A stretch of 64,000 nt of DNA from JAAYUD01 sp963676865 (GCA_963676865.2 CAXXSS010000001.1:3038001-3102000), one strand, 5' to 3'. Numbered from the stretch's first letter, positions 43,175 through 54,100 are shown. Numbers and translations: made by a program. Notes: generated by a model not told the origin, from the letters alone.

Positions 43175-44031
43175 CTATACGATGTGTACAAAACACCTTC
43201 TCTCAGAGAAGAAGAGCCCGACCGTTTCCATGCACGGGCGGTAAGCAAAGGGGGCATTACTTACGACCAATTGAAAAATGATTTGGAGTATGCTTCATCG
43301 GCAACACCGGGTGACGTATCACTCATTATGGACGGTATCGTTTCGCAAATCAAGAAGCTGTCTCGAATTTTTATCGAAAGTCTTTTGAGGTTGTTTTTGA
43401 GTGAATTTATAGGATTTGTTTCGAAGGTTTAGCGGGCTAAATCGAGAAACAAACCCAATAAATACGCCAAAAAGAGGCCAAAAGAATTCGAAACAGTTTC
43501 GTACTATTATTTTTCTAAAAATTCAAAACAGCTTCTTCCATCTGTCCGAAGGAGAGAGTGTGCAATTGGGCGATCTCGGTACTTTTTCGGTAGGGATTTC
43601 GGGACCGAACGCGATAAAGAGGAAAGCCATAAACGCTACCAATATCGAAGTGACTGACGTCTATTTCAGACCTCGTAAAAAAACTCATTGGCGATATCAA
43701 CAGAAAAGCCAAATTCGAAAGCATTCGCCTCAAACATCATTCGATAGAATATTCGGACATTGAGATTGAAGCATTGCTAACCGATTTTTTCAAAGACCAT
43801 TCCTTCATCACTCGCCGGGAGTATGAAAGCCTGTGCGGATTGACACGCCCTACCGCCGTACGACGTCTCAAAGAGTTATGCAGTGGAAAATATCCTCTAC
43901 TTGCGCGAGAAGGTCCACGCAACAGCAGCATCTATTTTCCCACGCCGGGGAGTTTTCACACGGTGCACACACGGCAGATACTGGGTGATGAGATAGGCGA
44001 AGCGGACTATCCGTGTTTCATAACACGCTAA
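43175..44031 (+). pseudogene. Broken HU-like DNA-binding protein gene
   Basis: The pieces spell a Bacteroidales HU-like protein in three frames. Frame 1 (43175-43354): LYDVYKTPSLREEEPDRFHARAV to DVSLIMDGIVSQIK. Frame 2 (about 43530-43680): HLSEGESVQLGDLGTFSVGISG to VTDVYFRP. Frame 3 (about 43683-44031): DLVKKLIGDINRKAKFESIRL, then a winged-helix-like tail (DHSFITRREYESLCGLTRPTAVRRLKEL). Frame 1 to 2 is interrupted by a hairpin insertion; frame 2 to 3 needs a one-base change near the poly-A at 43676-43685. There is no proper start codon. Intact homologues, as I recall them, have about 200 residues with this same tail. Confidence 0.8.
43352..43537. mobile_element. MITE-like hairpin inserted in the HU gene
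   Basis: About 180 bp separate the two halves of the HU coding sequence. Its ends are inverted repeats (AAGAAGCTGTCTCGAATTTT against the complement of AAAATTCAAAACAGCTTCTT), and inside lies a second imperfect inverted pair of 44 bp (43381-43424 / 43442-43485, about 75-80% by eye). No ORF. It fits a non-autonomous element; no transposase with such ends is in the window. Confidence 0.65.
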
Positions 44032-44054
44032 CAATGAGAAAGATAACGCCTTTT

Positions 44055-44077
44055 CGAGGTCCCAAAAATGGACCTCG
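44055..44077. terminator. Hairpin after the HU pseudogene
   Basis: CGAGGTCC / GGACCTCG perfect 8-bp stem, 7-base loop, 23 bases after the pseudogene stop. No T-run follows. Confidence 0.45.
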
Positions 44078-44396
44078 CCTGTATATATCGTTCATAGTCA
44101 ATAGGATAATATGACGGAAAGAGTTTTAAAACTGTTTCTTAGTCTGAATCATTCATTTTAGTTCGGGATAAGAAGAAAGGTAAAAAGCTATTCAAATACA
44201 AAAGGAACTCTGTTTTACTTGTAACTACCCAGGAGAAATTATCTATCTCATACTATTAATCCGTTCTTTTAAATTTGACCATTCGTCACTATTATGAGTA
44301 AGGGCTAAAAGATTATTGGCTAATTTATAATCGCATCGAAAATATTATATCCGGACTGAATGTTTTACAATTTTACGATACACTTCAAGGTGTCTA

Positions 44397-44455
44397 TAGC
44401 CATAATTTGAATAGAAAAATATATTATACATCTTTTTCTATTCAAATTATAGCTA
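44397..44455. repeat. 23-bp inverted repeat
   Basis: Arms 44397-44419 and 44433-44455 pair with one mismatch (TAGCCATAATTTGAATAGA ...), 13-base centre, AT-rich. Confidence 0.7.
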
Positions 44456-44627
44456 TTGATAATAAAAGTTTTCAACCTTATAGTGAAGCACTTCTTCGGA
44501 AAATACTACCTTTGTATTCAACAAGCGTTCTGTAATAAAAATGCGAAAATACCATATCTTTTGTATTTGATAGCCGATATTTCAGAAAATGTCTGAAAAA
44601 ACTGCTGCAGCACGTCTGTGAGAAATC

Positions 44628-44643
44628 TTGATAAAAACTAGTT
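44628..44643. repeat. 16-bp direct repeat, right copy
   Basis: TTGATAAAAACTAGTT, identical to 42483-42498. It lies about 200 bases before the SF1 helicase start. It may be a recombination scar or the edge of a replaced segment. Confidence 0.5.
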
Positions 44644-44848
44644 GTCTTTAAATTCTATGTTTTGTCAAAATAGTGTTTGTACCTATAAGAATGAATTATC
44701 ACTGATAGTCAGTGGTACATGTATACTGCGCTATAAAGTAATAGTATGTAGTAGAGCGTATTATTGTCTTTGATGAATGACATGATATATGTTATGGTTA
44801 AATATTGATTATCAAATAATAAATTATTAATATTGTCTTTTAAGTAGG

Positions 44849-47611
44849 ATGCTCGATAGTTCTCAAAATCTTATATTGATAAATGGAGTCAATAAAACGG
44901 CTCAGCTTGATTTATTCCAGTTAGGTGCTAACGGACTGTATCGTATAAAGTTTAAAAATGCACACAAGCTATACTCATACAGTTCTGAAAGAATCGTTTG
45001 GTTGAGAAATCCCGAAGTTATCGATCTTGCTAATTCTAGGGCGTTTGCGAATGGCAAACAATTGACAGATTTAACTGCAATATTTGCTTTTCATTATAAG
45101 AATAAAATATATTGGCATGTGAGGCATGTAAATGGGTACGAACAAGATTTTGTTGATGATCAGTTCTATATAATAAGATCTTGTTTAGGCGATAGGAAAT
45201 CTAAAGATATATTTGATTATCTTAAACGTGTAGCCAATATCAATGATCTTAAAAATAAGGAAGGAGAAAAGATTTTAGCCAAACGGTATGATGGTGTAAC
45301 CTTTATTGATGACAAAACGGCTATTGCACCTTATCTAAATCCTCTAAAGAAGATTAGGCATTGTAAAGTCAATTCATTAATTTTTCCTTTTGGGTGTAAT
45401 GCAAGCCAGAAAAAGGCTGTCACAAATGCTTTTGAAAATCAAATTAGTGTTATTCAAGGGCCTCCAGGAACAGGCAAAACACAGACTATTCTGAATATTA
45501 TAGCCAATATTGTTCTTCAAGGAAAAACAGTATTGGTCGTATCGAACAATAATTCGGCTACTGCGAATGTACTGGAAAAACTCACAAAATATGGCATGGG
45601 CTTTATTGTTGCATCTTTGGGTAACAGCGAAAATAAGAAGTCTTTTATAGATGAGCAATCTGTTTATCCGCAAAAAGTTAGTAGTTGGTCATATGAGATA
45701 GGCGATAAGATCAGAATGCAACATGATGTAGCGGAATCATTAATGCAATTGGATGGTATTTTTAAACAGCAAGAATATTTGGCGTTGTCAAGGCAAGAAT
45801 TGCAGGCAATAAAACTTGAATGGGAGCATTTCAAAATAGAGAATAGTATAAGCGAGGCGACCTATTCAATAAAGTATAGTATTAGATCGTCTTCTCTGAT
45901 GAAACTCTGGGTGCAATATCAAAGATATACTGAAAAAGGTGATATTATTTCTTTATGGACAATAGGGCATGTATTAAAGGTGTTAAGATTGAAATGGATA
46001 AATTTTATTATTAAGCATATATTACGATTAAAATCTATACATAATAGCAGAAGCGTTGTTTCTGTCATTATAGAACTACAGGCTTTATTCTATACTAAGA
46101 GAATTTTGGAACTGGAAGAAAAAATAGAGGACCTACAATCAAAACTTAAACGGCAAGATTCAAATGCTATATTTGAAAGGTTGGTTGACTCTTCAATGGA
46201 AATCTTTAAATTTGCATTATATGATAAATATAGTACGAAAGTATGGGAGAAATTTAGTTCTAATGATCTATGGAAACGTTCTGATGATATACTAATGCAA
46301 TACCCTGTTGTATTGAGTACGACTTTCTCGTCAAGAGTAAGTTTGTCCAATGAAACTATCTATGATTATATTATCATGGACGAAGCGTCTCAGGTCTCTA
46401 TTGAAACGGGTGCATTGGCATTATCATGCGCAAGGAGTGCTGTAATTGTAGGTGATACCTTACAATTGCCCAATGTGATAACTCCCGAAGACAAACGGAA
46501 GTTGGACGAGGTCGTCAATGAATTTGATACTCCAGCTGGCTATGACAGTTCTAAAAATAGCTTCCTTCAATCTGTCTGTTATATCGTTTCTGATGCTCCA
46601 CAAGTCTTGTTAAGAGAGCATTATCGGTGTCATCCCCGAATTATCAATTTCTGTAATCAGAAGTTTTATGGAGGAAACTTGTTAATCATGACACAAGATA
46701 ATGGTGAACCTGATACGATATGTGCTTTTAAGACAATGGTTGGTAATCATGCTCGTGGTCATTATAATCAGCGCGAGATTGATGTAATTCAGAAAGAAGC
46801 GTTATCTGCATTAGGTGATAGGGACGATTTGGGTATCATAACACCATATAACGACCAAGTAGAACAACTAGTTCATCAATTGCCATATATAGAGTCTGCT
46901 ACTGTTCACAGATTTCAGGGACGTGAGAAAGATGCTATTATTATGAGTGTCGTAGATGATCAGATAACTAAGTTCAGTGACGATCCAAACCTTTTAAATG
47001 TTGCTATCTCGAGAGCCAAAAAGAAATTTTGCCTTGTTGTTTCAGGAAATGCACAAAAGATTAAAGGTAACATTTGTGAATTGATTTCTTATATTGAATA
47101 TAACAACTTTACTATCACAAATAGTAAGGTCTGTTCTATATTCGATTATCTCTATAGTCAATACACAGAAAAGCGTATGGCTTTTATAGATACTCATACG
47201 AAGATTTCTAAATACGATTCTGAGAATCTAACGTTCGCTTTAATTCAATACATACTTAAGGATGACCAAAGGTTTAATTGTTTGGGTGTACTATGCCATG
47301 TTCCTCTTCGCAATATTATTAAAGATACATCTCTGTTAAGTGCCGAAGAATTGCAATATGCAGCCAATTATAATACTCATGTTGACTTCTTGATTATCAG
47401 TCACGTTAGTAAAATGCCGATGTTGGTTATAGAGACAGATGGTTATTCTTTTCATAAAGAGGAGACAGAACAATATCGTCGCGACCTTAAGAAAAATCAT
47501 ATATTAGCTCTTTATAATATTCCTCTTTTGCGGCTTTCCACAACCGGTAGCAGTGAGAAAGAAAAAATAGTCGAGGCATTATCAAATTCTAATTCAGTAT
47601 ATTCGTATTGA
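44849..47611 (+). CDS. SF1 helicase (DNA2/NAM7-like) fused to a DUF2726 nuclease-like domain
   Basis: 920 residues. N-terminal about 180 residues of unknown fold. SF1B helicase motifs: QGPPGTGKTQT (Walker A, about 204), YIIMDEASQVS (Walker B, about 508), VGDTLQLPNV, LREHYRCHPRIINF, TVHRFQGREKDAIIMSV and LNVAISRAKKKF. An inserted coiled region lies between motifs Ia and II. C-terminal about 130 residues match DUF2726/PD-(D/E)xK-like: THVDFLIISHVSKMPMLVIETDGYSF (D...E-T-D), then H-K-x-E and RRDLKKNHIL. Helicase-nuclease proteins of this build occur in antiviral islands. The promoter is not clear. Confidence 0.88.
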   Translation: MLDSSQNLILINGVNKTAQLDLFQLGANGLYRIKFKNAHKLYSYSSERIVWLRNPEVIDLANSRAFANGKQLTDLTAIFAFHYKNKIYWHVRHVNGYEQDFVDDQFYIIRSCLGDRKSKDIFDYLKRVANINDLKNKEGEKILAKRYDGVTFIDDKTAIAPYLNPLKKIRHCKVNSLIFPFGCNASQKKAVTNAFENQISVIQGPPGTGKTQTILNIIANIVLQGKTVLVVSNNNSATANVLEKLTKYGMGFIVASLGNSENKKSFIDEQSVYPQKVSSWSYEIGDKIRMQHDVAESLMQLDGIFKQQEYLALSRQELQAIKLEWEHFKIENSISEATYSIKYSIRSSSLMKLWVQYQRYTEKGDIISLWTIGHVLKVLRLKWINFIIKHILRLKSIHNSRSVVSVIIELQALFYTKRILELEEKIEDLQSKLKRQDSNAIFERLVDSSMEIFKFALYDKYSTKVWEKFSSNDLWKRSDDILMQYPVVLSTTFSSRVSLSNETIYDYIIMDEASQVSIETGALALSCARSAVIVGDTLQLPNVITPEDKRKLDEVVNEFDTPAGYDSSKNSFLQSVCYIVSDAPQVLLREHYRCHPRIINFCNQKFYGGNLLIMTQDNGEPDTICAFKTMVGNHARGHYNQREIDVIQKEALSALGDRDDLGIITPYNDQVEQLVHQLPYIESATVHRFQGREKDAIIMSVVDDQITKFSDDPNLLNVAISRAKKKFCLVVSGNAQKIKGNICELISYIEYNNFTITNSKVCSIFDYLYSQYTEKRMAFIDTHTKISKYDSENLTFALIQYILKDDQRFNCLGVLCHVPLRNIIKDTSLLSAEELQYAANYNTHVDFLIISHVSKMPMLVIETDGYSFHKEETEQYRRDLKKNHILALYNIPLLRLSTTGSSEKEKIVEALSNSNSVYSY

Positions 47612-47752
47612 GTTTACGTGTTTTTCAATGTTACTTCATATAATGCTTACTTCGCTTTATTATTCACGAAAATAAACCGTATGTTGCAGCGACTACCGTT
47701 TGTTTTTTGCAAAAGAGAATATCCGAGATTTTGTAGTAGTAATAAACTTAAA

Positions 47753-47801
47753 TTGTAGTGTACCGAACGATGTGATATAAATCGCATTCGGTGCACTACA
47801 A
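47753..47801. terminator. Long hairpin between convergent genes
   Basis: TTGTAGTG-ACCGAA-CGAT pairs with ATCG-TTCGGT-CACTACAA (47753-47771 / 47781-47801) with small bulges. It lies between the helicase and the phosphodiesterase ends, and probably terminates both. Confidence 0.65.
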
Positions 47802-47835
47802 TAATAATGTGTCGAGATTTCGAAAAACCTACGGT

Positions 47836-49530
47836 TTACTTGCGAAACTTGAAGAGCTTGTCGGCCGGTATAATCTGTTTAGGAATGCCTGGTCCTTGGT
47901 AGAATGCATCAATCCAGAAACCACCTCCGGCATTGAAGAATTCGACCGTCAATGCATGTCTTCCTTTTGTGAGCTCTACCGATCCTTCTCTTTCGATTAA
48001 TCCGTGTGCTCCATCGTCGTCGACCACTTTTGAGCCGTCTACATAGAGTTTGCTTCCATCGTCCGATTGTAGAAAGAAGTGGTATGTACCGGGTTCGTCA
48101 ATTTGGATGAAAGTAGAATATACCAAGCCGAATATCGAATTGCCGGGTCGCATCAATCCTGCAATCTGTTTGTTATCTACATGTATCTCGTCGGCAGTCC
48201 ATCGGCTTTCGCTTTTTTCGTCTTTGAAAGATGGAAGACTATTCCAGTTCCCTCCTTGATAAAAGGCTACGTTTACGCCGTTTTTAGGATTCTTGTGTAT
48301 GATACGGAAATAACCATTCGATACGATACTTTGGTCGCCGTTGGCGCTATACGCTTTGGCTTTCACAACGGTCGATTTGTCTAGTTTGAAAGGAGCCTGA
48401 TAAAGAGAAGACTGTTGAGTAGGCACGGAACCGTCTGTGGTGAAATACACCTTGTCTCCCTTATGATACGGTTCGATAGTCACAACTGCTTCTTTGTCTA
48501 CAAACAATCCTCCAGCTTGCTCGAACAAGTGACGTCCTCCATTGATACGTGGTCCATAAGATTGTTTTCTGAATACGATGGGGTCCGTTTTTATTTTAAC
48601 CCCTTCGAAGGCCGAACGCATTGGACGTCCGTACCAGGCGCATGGGGTCTCTATTCCCAGTGCATAAGCAATGGTAGGAGCCACATCGAACATATACGTT
48701 TGCTGTTGTATCTCAAACCCTTTTTTGATGTTTTTGCCGTAGAGAATGAAAGGAACAGTCATTTCTTCCCACGATTCTCCTCCATGGCTATATCCTACAC
48801 CTCCATGATCGGCAACAATGATAACAAGCGATTCATCTTCTATGCCTGCATCTTTCACTGCTTTGAGTACCATACCGACACACTGATCGGCATCTTCAAT
48901 AGCCTTCAGATATTTTTCTGTCATGTGTCCGTAGGTATGTCCGCAATGGTCTACATCGTCCAATTGAGTGAATGTGAATGTCGGCTTTTCCGTGCGAATG
49001 TATTTTGCCAGAGCTTCGGCCGTTTCTATCTCCGTCTCATACGATTTGTCGACATCGGCTACTCCTTTCTCAAATAAGTTGCCGAATCCGCTCCATTGGT
49101 ATATCATGCCTATTTTGTCTGCGGGCAACTGTTTGCGAACGACGTCGACAATGGTAGGAAACAATCCGTATTCTGTGACACCAACAGGTTGTATCGAATA
49201 ATTTCCCGGTCTCCAATCGTTGGATGTCACTCCATGGGCTTCGACACCTGCTCCGGTGAGCATTGAACTCCAGTTGGGCGAACTGCTTGAAGGTATTACA
49301 GTGCGTACGCTTCGGCAAATGGATCCATTTTTTATCATGTAATCCATATTTGGAGTATTGGCCTTCTCCATACCTTGTGTGCTCATTGCATCTATACCGA
49401 CTACGAATACGTGTTTAATTCCGGCCGGAGCTTTTTCTGTTTCTTGCGCATAGGCTCCATTGATGCAAAAGAGCAGGCATATATAAAAGAGTAAATTCGT
49501 TTTCTTTATATTGTTCATAATATGTTTCAT
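47836..49530 (-). CDS. Secreted alkaline-phosphatase-superfamily phosphodiesterase with PA14 domain
   Basis: 564 residues, signal peptide (LLFYICLLFCINGAYAQ). Residues about 35-310 form a type I phosphodiesterase/nucleotide pyrophosphatase domain: KHVFVVGIDAMS (metal Asp), IPSSSSPNWSSMLTG (nucleophile Ser/Thr region), DDVDHCGHTYGH, VIIVADHGGVGYSHGG (D-H and H metal ligands). A short chitobiase-C-like strand region (YFTTDGSVPTQQSSLY) follows. Residues about 440-564 are PA14-like (GTYHFFLQSDDGSKLYVDGSKVVDDDGAHG). ATG at 49530 abuts the susD stop; a second ATG is 12 bases in. Likely outer-surface or periplasmic hydrolysis of a phosphoester glycan or nucleotide imported by the SusCD pair. Confidence 0.88.
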   Translation of the reverse strand: MKHIMNNIKKTNLLFYICLLFCINGAYAQETEKAPAGIKHVFVVGIDAMSTQGMEKANTPNMDYMIKNGSICRSVRTVIPSSSSPNWSSMLTGAGVEAHGVTSNDWRPGNYSIQPVGVTEYGLFPTIVDVVRKQLPADKIGMIYQWSGFGNLFEKGVADVDKSYETEIETAEALAKYIRTEKPTFTFTQLDDVDHCGHTYGHMTEKYLKAIEDADQCVGMVLKAVKDAGIEDESLVIIVADHGGVGYSHGGESWEEMTVPFILYGKNIKKGFEIQQQTYMFDVAPTIAYALGIETPCAWYGRPMRSAFEGVKIKTDPIVFRKQSYGPRINGGRHLFEQAGGLFVDKEAVVTIEPYHKGDKVYFTTDGSVPTQQSSLYQAPFKLDKSTVVKAKAYSANGDQSIVSNGYFRIIHKNPKNGVNVAFYQGGNWNSLPSFKDEKSESRWTADEIHVDNKQIAGLMRPGNSIFGLVYSTFIQIDEPGTYHFFLQSDDGSKLYVDGSKVVDDDGAHGLIEREGSVELTKGRHALTVEFFNAGGGFWIDAFYQGPGIPKQIIPADKLFKFRK

Positions 49531-51117
49531 TTATTTGTTCCACCATACCCTTGTCAATAAATTATCAGCGCCTTGTCTGGCAACAGCAATTTTGTATTGA
49601 TCTTCGTTGTAGACTACTTCGTTTTGAGGGTATGGTATGCGTCTGGGCCATTCTGAGATATTGCTTGCCGAAGGTAGACCACGTGGAGGTGTAACCGATA
49701 TCTCTTTTGGAAAACCTGTGCGACGCCATTCAGACCATCCTTCAATGCCGCAGAAGAAAAGCGAAATCCATTTTTGTACACCGATTTTCTCCAGCTTTTC
49801 TGCCTGGGTTCCGGTATATGCTACATTGGATTGGTCGTAATAACTTGCTGCAGGAATGACATCCGAGGCTTCTAATGCTTCGGTAGGAGGGAAAGCCATA
49901 CTAGACTTCATATCTTTGAAATTCCCAGGAATACGACTTGCCCAATAAGCAAAGTTGGCAGCTATACCATTCTTATAGTAAGTTCCTGCATCACCAACGG
50001 CGATTAATCCTTTTTCACGAGCTTCTGCTAAATTGAACATCACTTCCGAGTATGAAAGCAATACGGACTTTGCAGCCGTGGGAGATGCGTACTTTGCGTC
50101 TAACTTAAGAGGTGCGAAGATATATCCTTTGCGCGAGTTGTAGCTGTCTCCTCCGTTGTAATTGGCTTCGTCGCCATCGCGTATGCAATTGGGAACACCG
50201 GCATAGGTGTATTTACCATTCTCTACTCCATTAACCGTCGGAGAGAAAAGTACTTTTATGCGCGGGTCGTTCATTGCTTTTAGATGGTTTTCGATGGTTA
50301 CAGACATGAATTCCGTTCCATTGAACTTCTCTATCGTTGCATTATATAGAGGGCACCAATGCGAAGACTGATCATCCAAATACGTAATGGCAGCATTGTC
50401 GTCAATGCTTGACATCAGTGGATATTTATCTGGTTGAGAGACCATGTCGCTTATGTCTTTACTTACATCCCTCTTCCCGGATATACGCATCAATAAACGC
50501 AACTTGAGACTGTTGGCAAATTTTCTCCATTTTAATATGTCTCCATTGTAAAGGCAATCATAGCTTCCGATTTCCTCTGCACTATTTTCTGAGAGCAATT
50601 CATTGGCAGACTCCAGTTGCTTTAGCAAATCGTTGTAGATATCTTCTTGAGTATCGTATTTGGGAGTGAAAACCCCATCGGTCTTTCCTTTGAGTGATTC
50701 AGAATACGGGAAATCTCCATAAGCATCTGTCATTTGTTGAAACATCAACGATTTGATGACTATGCCCATTCCCTGTATGTGTGGTAGTTTGTACTTCTCC
50801 GCCAAGTTGATCATGTCTTGTACATTACGGCCATTGTAATAGAGCTGGTCCGTCTGTGTATTGTTGAATGCATCATTGAACATACTGACAAATTGGTCTA
50901 CCGAATAATCGCCTAATACGGCACCATAATATCTTATATTTCCCAGGTTGTCAAGTCCCCGAATTACACCGCTCAATAATAATCGAGGCTGGTCTATACG
51001 GTCTGGCTGGTTGGGGTTGGTATTTGTTTCTTCGAAGTTGTTGGTGCATCCCAAGCATGAAAACAAACCGAAGATCATCAGCATTAATTTATATTTGATT
51101 TTCATATCTATCTCCAT
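49531..51117 (-). CDS. SusD/RagB-family outer membrane lipoprotein
   Basis: 528 residues, SusD-like (SusD_2 type). Lipobox LFSCLGC gives a surface lipoprotein, N-terminus FEETNTNPNQPDRIDQPRLLLSGV. It binds substrate over the SusC barrel. The C-terminus (RRTGFPKEISVTPPRGLP, ISEWPRRIPYPQNEV) is typical. ATG at 51117 or 51105 (MKIKYKLM). It lies 8 bases after susC. The partner hydrolase is a phosphodiesterase rather than a glycoside hydrolase, so the transported ligand may carry phosphate; inference. Confidence 0.93.
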   Translation of the reverse strand: MEIDMKIKYKLMLMIFGLFSCLGCTNNFEETNTNPNQPDRIDQPRLLLSGVIRGLDNLGNIRYYGAVLGDYSVDQFVSMFNDAFNNTQTDQLYYNGRNVQDMINLAEKYKLPHIQGMGIVIKSLMFQQMTDAYGDFPYSESLKGKTDGVFTPKYDTQEDIYNDLLKQLESANELLSENSAEEIGSYDCLYNGDILKWRKFANSLKLRLLMRISGKRDVSKDISDMVSQPDKYPLMSSIDDNAAITYLDDQSSHWCPLYNATIEKFNGTEFMSVTIENHLKAMNDPRIKVLFSPTVNGVENGKYTYAGVPNCIRDGDEANYNGGDSYNSRKGYIFAPLKLDAKYASPTAAKSVLLSYSEVMFNLAEAREKGLIAVGDAGTYYKNGIAANFAYWASRIPGNFKDMKSSMAFPPTEALEASDVIPAASYYDQSNVAYTGTQAEKLEKIGVQKWISLFFCGIEGWSEWRRTGFPKEISVTPPRGLPSASNISEWPRRIPYPQNEVVYNEDQYKIAVARQGADNLLTRVWWNK

Positions 51118-51125
51118 TTTAATGA

Positions 51126-54100
51126 TTAGAAACTTACATTAATTTGAAATCCAAAACTCTTTGATGCCGGTACTGAAAATGCATCAACGCCTAAGTTAAA
51201 GTCGCTCATACCTCCACTTTCCGGATCGACATGTTTGTTCTTGGTCCATAAGAATAAGTCTCGACCGAATAAAGCGATATTGATATTTTGCGCATAGATT
51301 TTTCTAGCCCAATCGGCAGGGAATGTATAGCCGAGGCGAAGCTCTCTTAGTTTGACGAAAGAAGCATTTGTCAACTGTGCTTCGGTGATATGATCATATT
51401 TTGTTTTGATAAAGCGACGTACATCGTTACCGGCAATACCCTTGCTATATGTACCGTCGAATATCTGAAGATTTTGTTGCCAGTCTCCGTTGGCCATTAT
51501 GGCGCCTTTACTGTAATACAAATCGTCGTATTCTTTGCCCGGTTGTCTAGCTCCACGTCCTTCTAACGATTCGATGGTTTGTCCGGCTCCTACAAATTTG
51601 TTCAACGTTCTTGAAATGAAGTATCCACCTTGACGTATATCAAACAAGATATTCAGATCGAATCCCTTGTAAGAAAGAGAAGAGCTTATGCCAGCTGTCC
51701 AATCTGGATTGACATTACCTAGATAGACGTTGCTATCGGAGACATATTGTCCGGCACTGTTTAGAACAGGTTCTCCCTTAAGCGGGCCATCTTTTACTCG
51801 TTGATAAGCAGTCCCGAATATTTGTCCCATTCTCTTTCCCGGTTGTGCTACGATTTTGGCATCTTCTAATCCTCCAGTTGTCAGAATTAACTCGTCCAGC
51901 CCTTTTGCCAAGTATATGACTTTAGTTCTCGAACGGCTGTAGTTAAGGTTGATGTCCCATTTCAATCCGTTGGATAATAGAATAGGTGTAGCACTTACAA
52001 CTAGTTCGATACCCGTATTGGCTGTCTTACCAGAATTGATCAGTCGGCTACCATATCCGGAGGTATTGGCTATCTGTAAGCTGATGATCTGATCTTTTGT
52101 AATTGTATGATAATAACTGAAATCGAAATTCAATCGGTTTTTAAATAAGTTCAATTCAGCTCCCACTTCCCAAGTTTCCGATCTAGCAGGCTTTAAGTTA
52201 TTGTTCTGTAGATTGCCCGGACTGGTCAAAGTAGGTACACCATTCCAATAGTCGCTTAATGAATAAGTATTGTATAGGCTGTATGGGCCCGTATCATTAC
52301 CTACAGATGCGTAACTTCCTCTGACTTTGGCATAACTGATAACTGATGGTAATCGTAACATTTCGCTGAGAAGTCCACTTAATGTGACCGAAGGATAGAA
52401 ATATGAATTTGTAGATGGCGGCAGCGTACTAGACCAATCGTTACGCCCTGTAACCTCGGCATATACCATACGTTTGTAATCCATCAACACACTGCCATAC
52501 AAACTGTTTACTACTTTTTTCGATCTGTAGTCCGAAACAGTTGGCTTTTCTTTTGAGTTGTCAAAAGAATAAATGTTCGGAACAATCAAACTGCCGGTGT
52601 ACGACTGAATCTCTTTATAGAAAGATTCCATTCTATTTCCTCCGAAGTGGGCACTCAGTCCGAAATCTTCTCCCAGCTTTGGAGTATAATTGATCATGAA
52701 ATCATAGTTATTGTTATGCGATTGGAATTGGTTATCGCTGTAATATCCGTTTCCACCATTTTTGTAATAACTTTCTTCTCTATTATCGGTTTCCCATGAA
52801 TTGTCGGTACCTCCACGCAACATGACCGATAGATTGCTGGTAGGTTTAATAGTAACATCCAGTTTTCCGAAGAAACGGTGCGTCTCGGAAAGACTGTTCA
52901 TTTGATACATCACAAAATATGGATTATTGTACGATGCCATATTTTGAAATTGGCGTGTACCTTCCAAGCCGCCTCGCTGCCAATATTCTTTCAGACTATT
53001 GATGTTGTGACTTTGTGGGAACCAGCAGAAGAAATACATAGGCGAAACGCCACCATAACCCAATATAGGTACGTTAGTTCTGTTCGTCTTTGTATAGTTT
53101 ACAACGGCATCGGCACTTATCCATTTGTTTAATTCCACCGAATTATTCAGATTGAAAGAGTGTCTGGTTATGTTATTGTTAGGTGTCAGGCCGTTTTGTT
53201 TCGTATTGGTATAAGCAATTCGAAGATCTCTTCCTTGAGAGCTATTGCTCAGAGCTATACTGTTGATGTAAGTGGTGCCGTGATCGAAGAAATCTCGTAT
53301 ATTGTTGGGGTGCCCCACCCATTCGGATGGAATCGCTTCGCCTCGTATATCGGGTGGCAAATATGTATCTCCGGCACGGTAGCCTTTTGTTGTAGGCGAG
53401 TCGAACTGCACCATTTTCTGTCCCATAAAACGTGGACCCCAGCTCTCATCATAGTTATCATTCTGTCCCGAAGGATAGTATCCGCTCGAACTACCGAAGT
53501 TGCTACCTACATAGACGCCATTCTTTCCTTGTCCGAATTGATTTTGCAGTTTGGGTAAGATCAACGGTTTCTCTAGCGAGAATGTACCGCTGTACGAAAC
53601 GCCAAAACCTTTTGTCTGTCTTCCTTTTTTGGTTGTGAGGATAATTGCACCATTGGCAGCCGCCGATCCATATAGAGCCGAAGCTGCAGCTCCTTTCAGA
53701 ACATTGATACTTTCGATATCATTGGGGCTGATTTCGTTAATTTCGGAACTACTTGTTTGAGATCCTGCTCCAGAACCGATAGGGATGCCGTCGATTACAA
53801 ATAGGGGAGAAGAAGGCCCTGCGCTCAAAGATCTTTCTCCTCGGATGGAGATGCGGCTACCAGATCCTACAACAGCTCCTGAACTGATGTTTACGCCTGC
53901 AACTTTACCGCTTAACATACTAACCAAGTTAGAGTTTCTATTCTCCAATTCTCCGGCTTTAATCTCTTGAGTTGCATAGCCCAGCCCCTTTTTCTCGCGC
54001 GTGATACCAAGAGCTGTTACAACAACTTCGGATAAAATTTTAGAGGTCTCTGTCAAAACAACTCGGTAGTTTGTTTCGTTGCCTACCTGAAAGACTTTGT

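Larger units (their letters stand above)
44032..44848. other. Degenerate intergenic stretch before the second helicase
   Basis: Holds the hairpins at 44055-44077 and 44397-44455. A minus-strand 33-codon open scrap (44243-44344, ending ALTHNSDEWSNLKERINSMR) has no start. An isolated TACCTTTG is at 44507-44514. The right copy of the 16-bp direct repeat is at 44628-44643. No intact gene. The scrap is probably the end of a lost gene. Confidence 0.5.
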
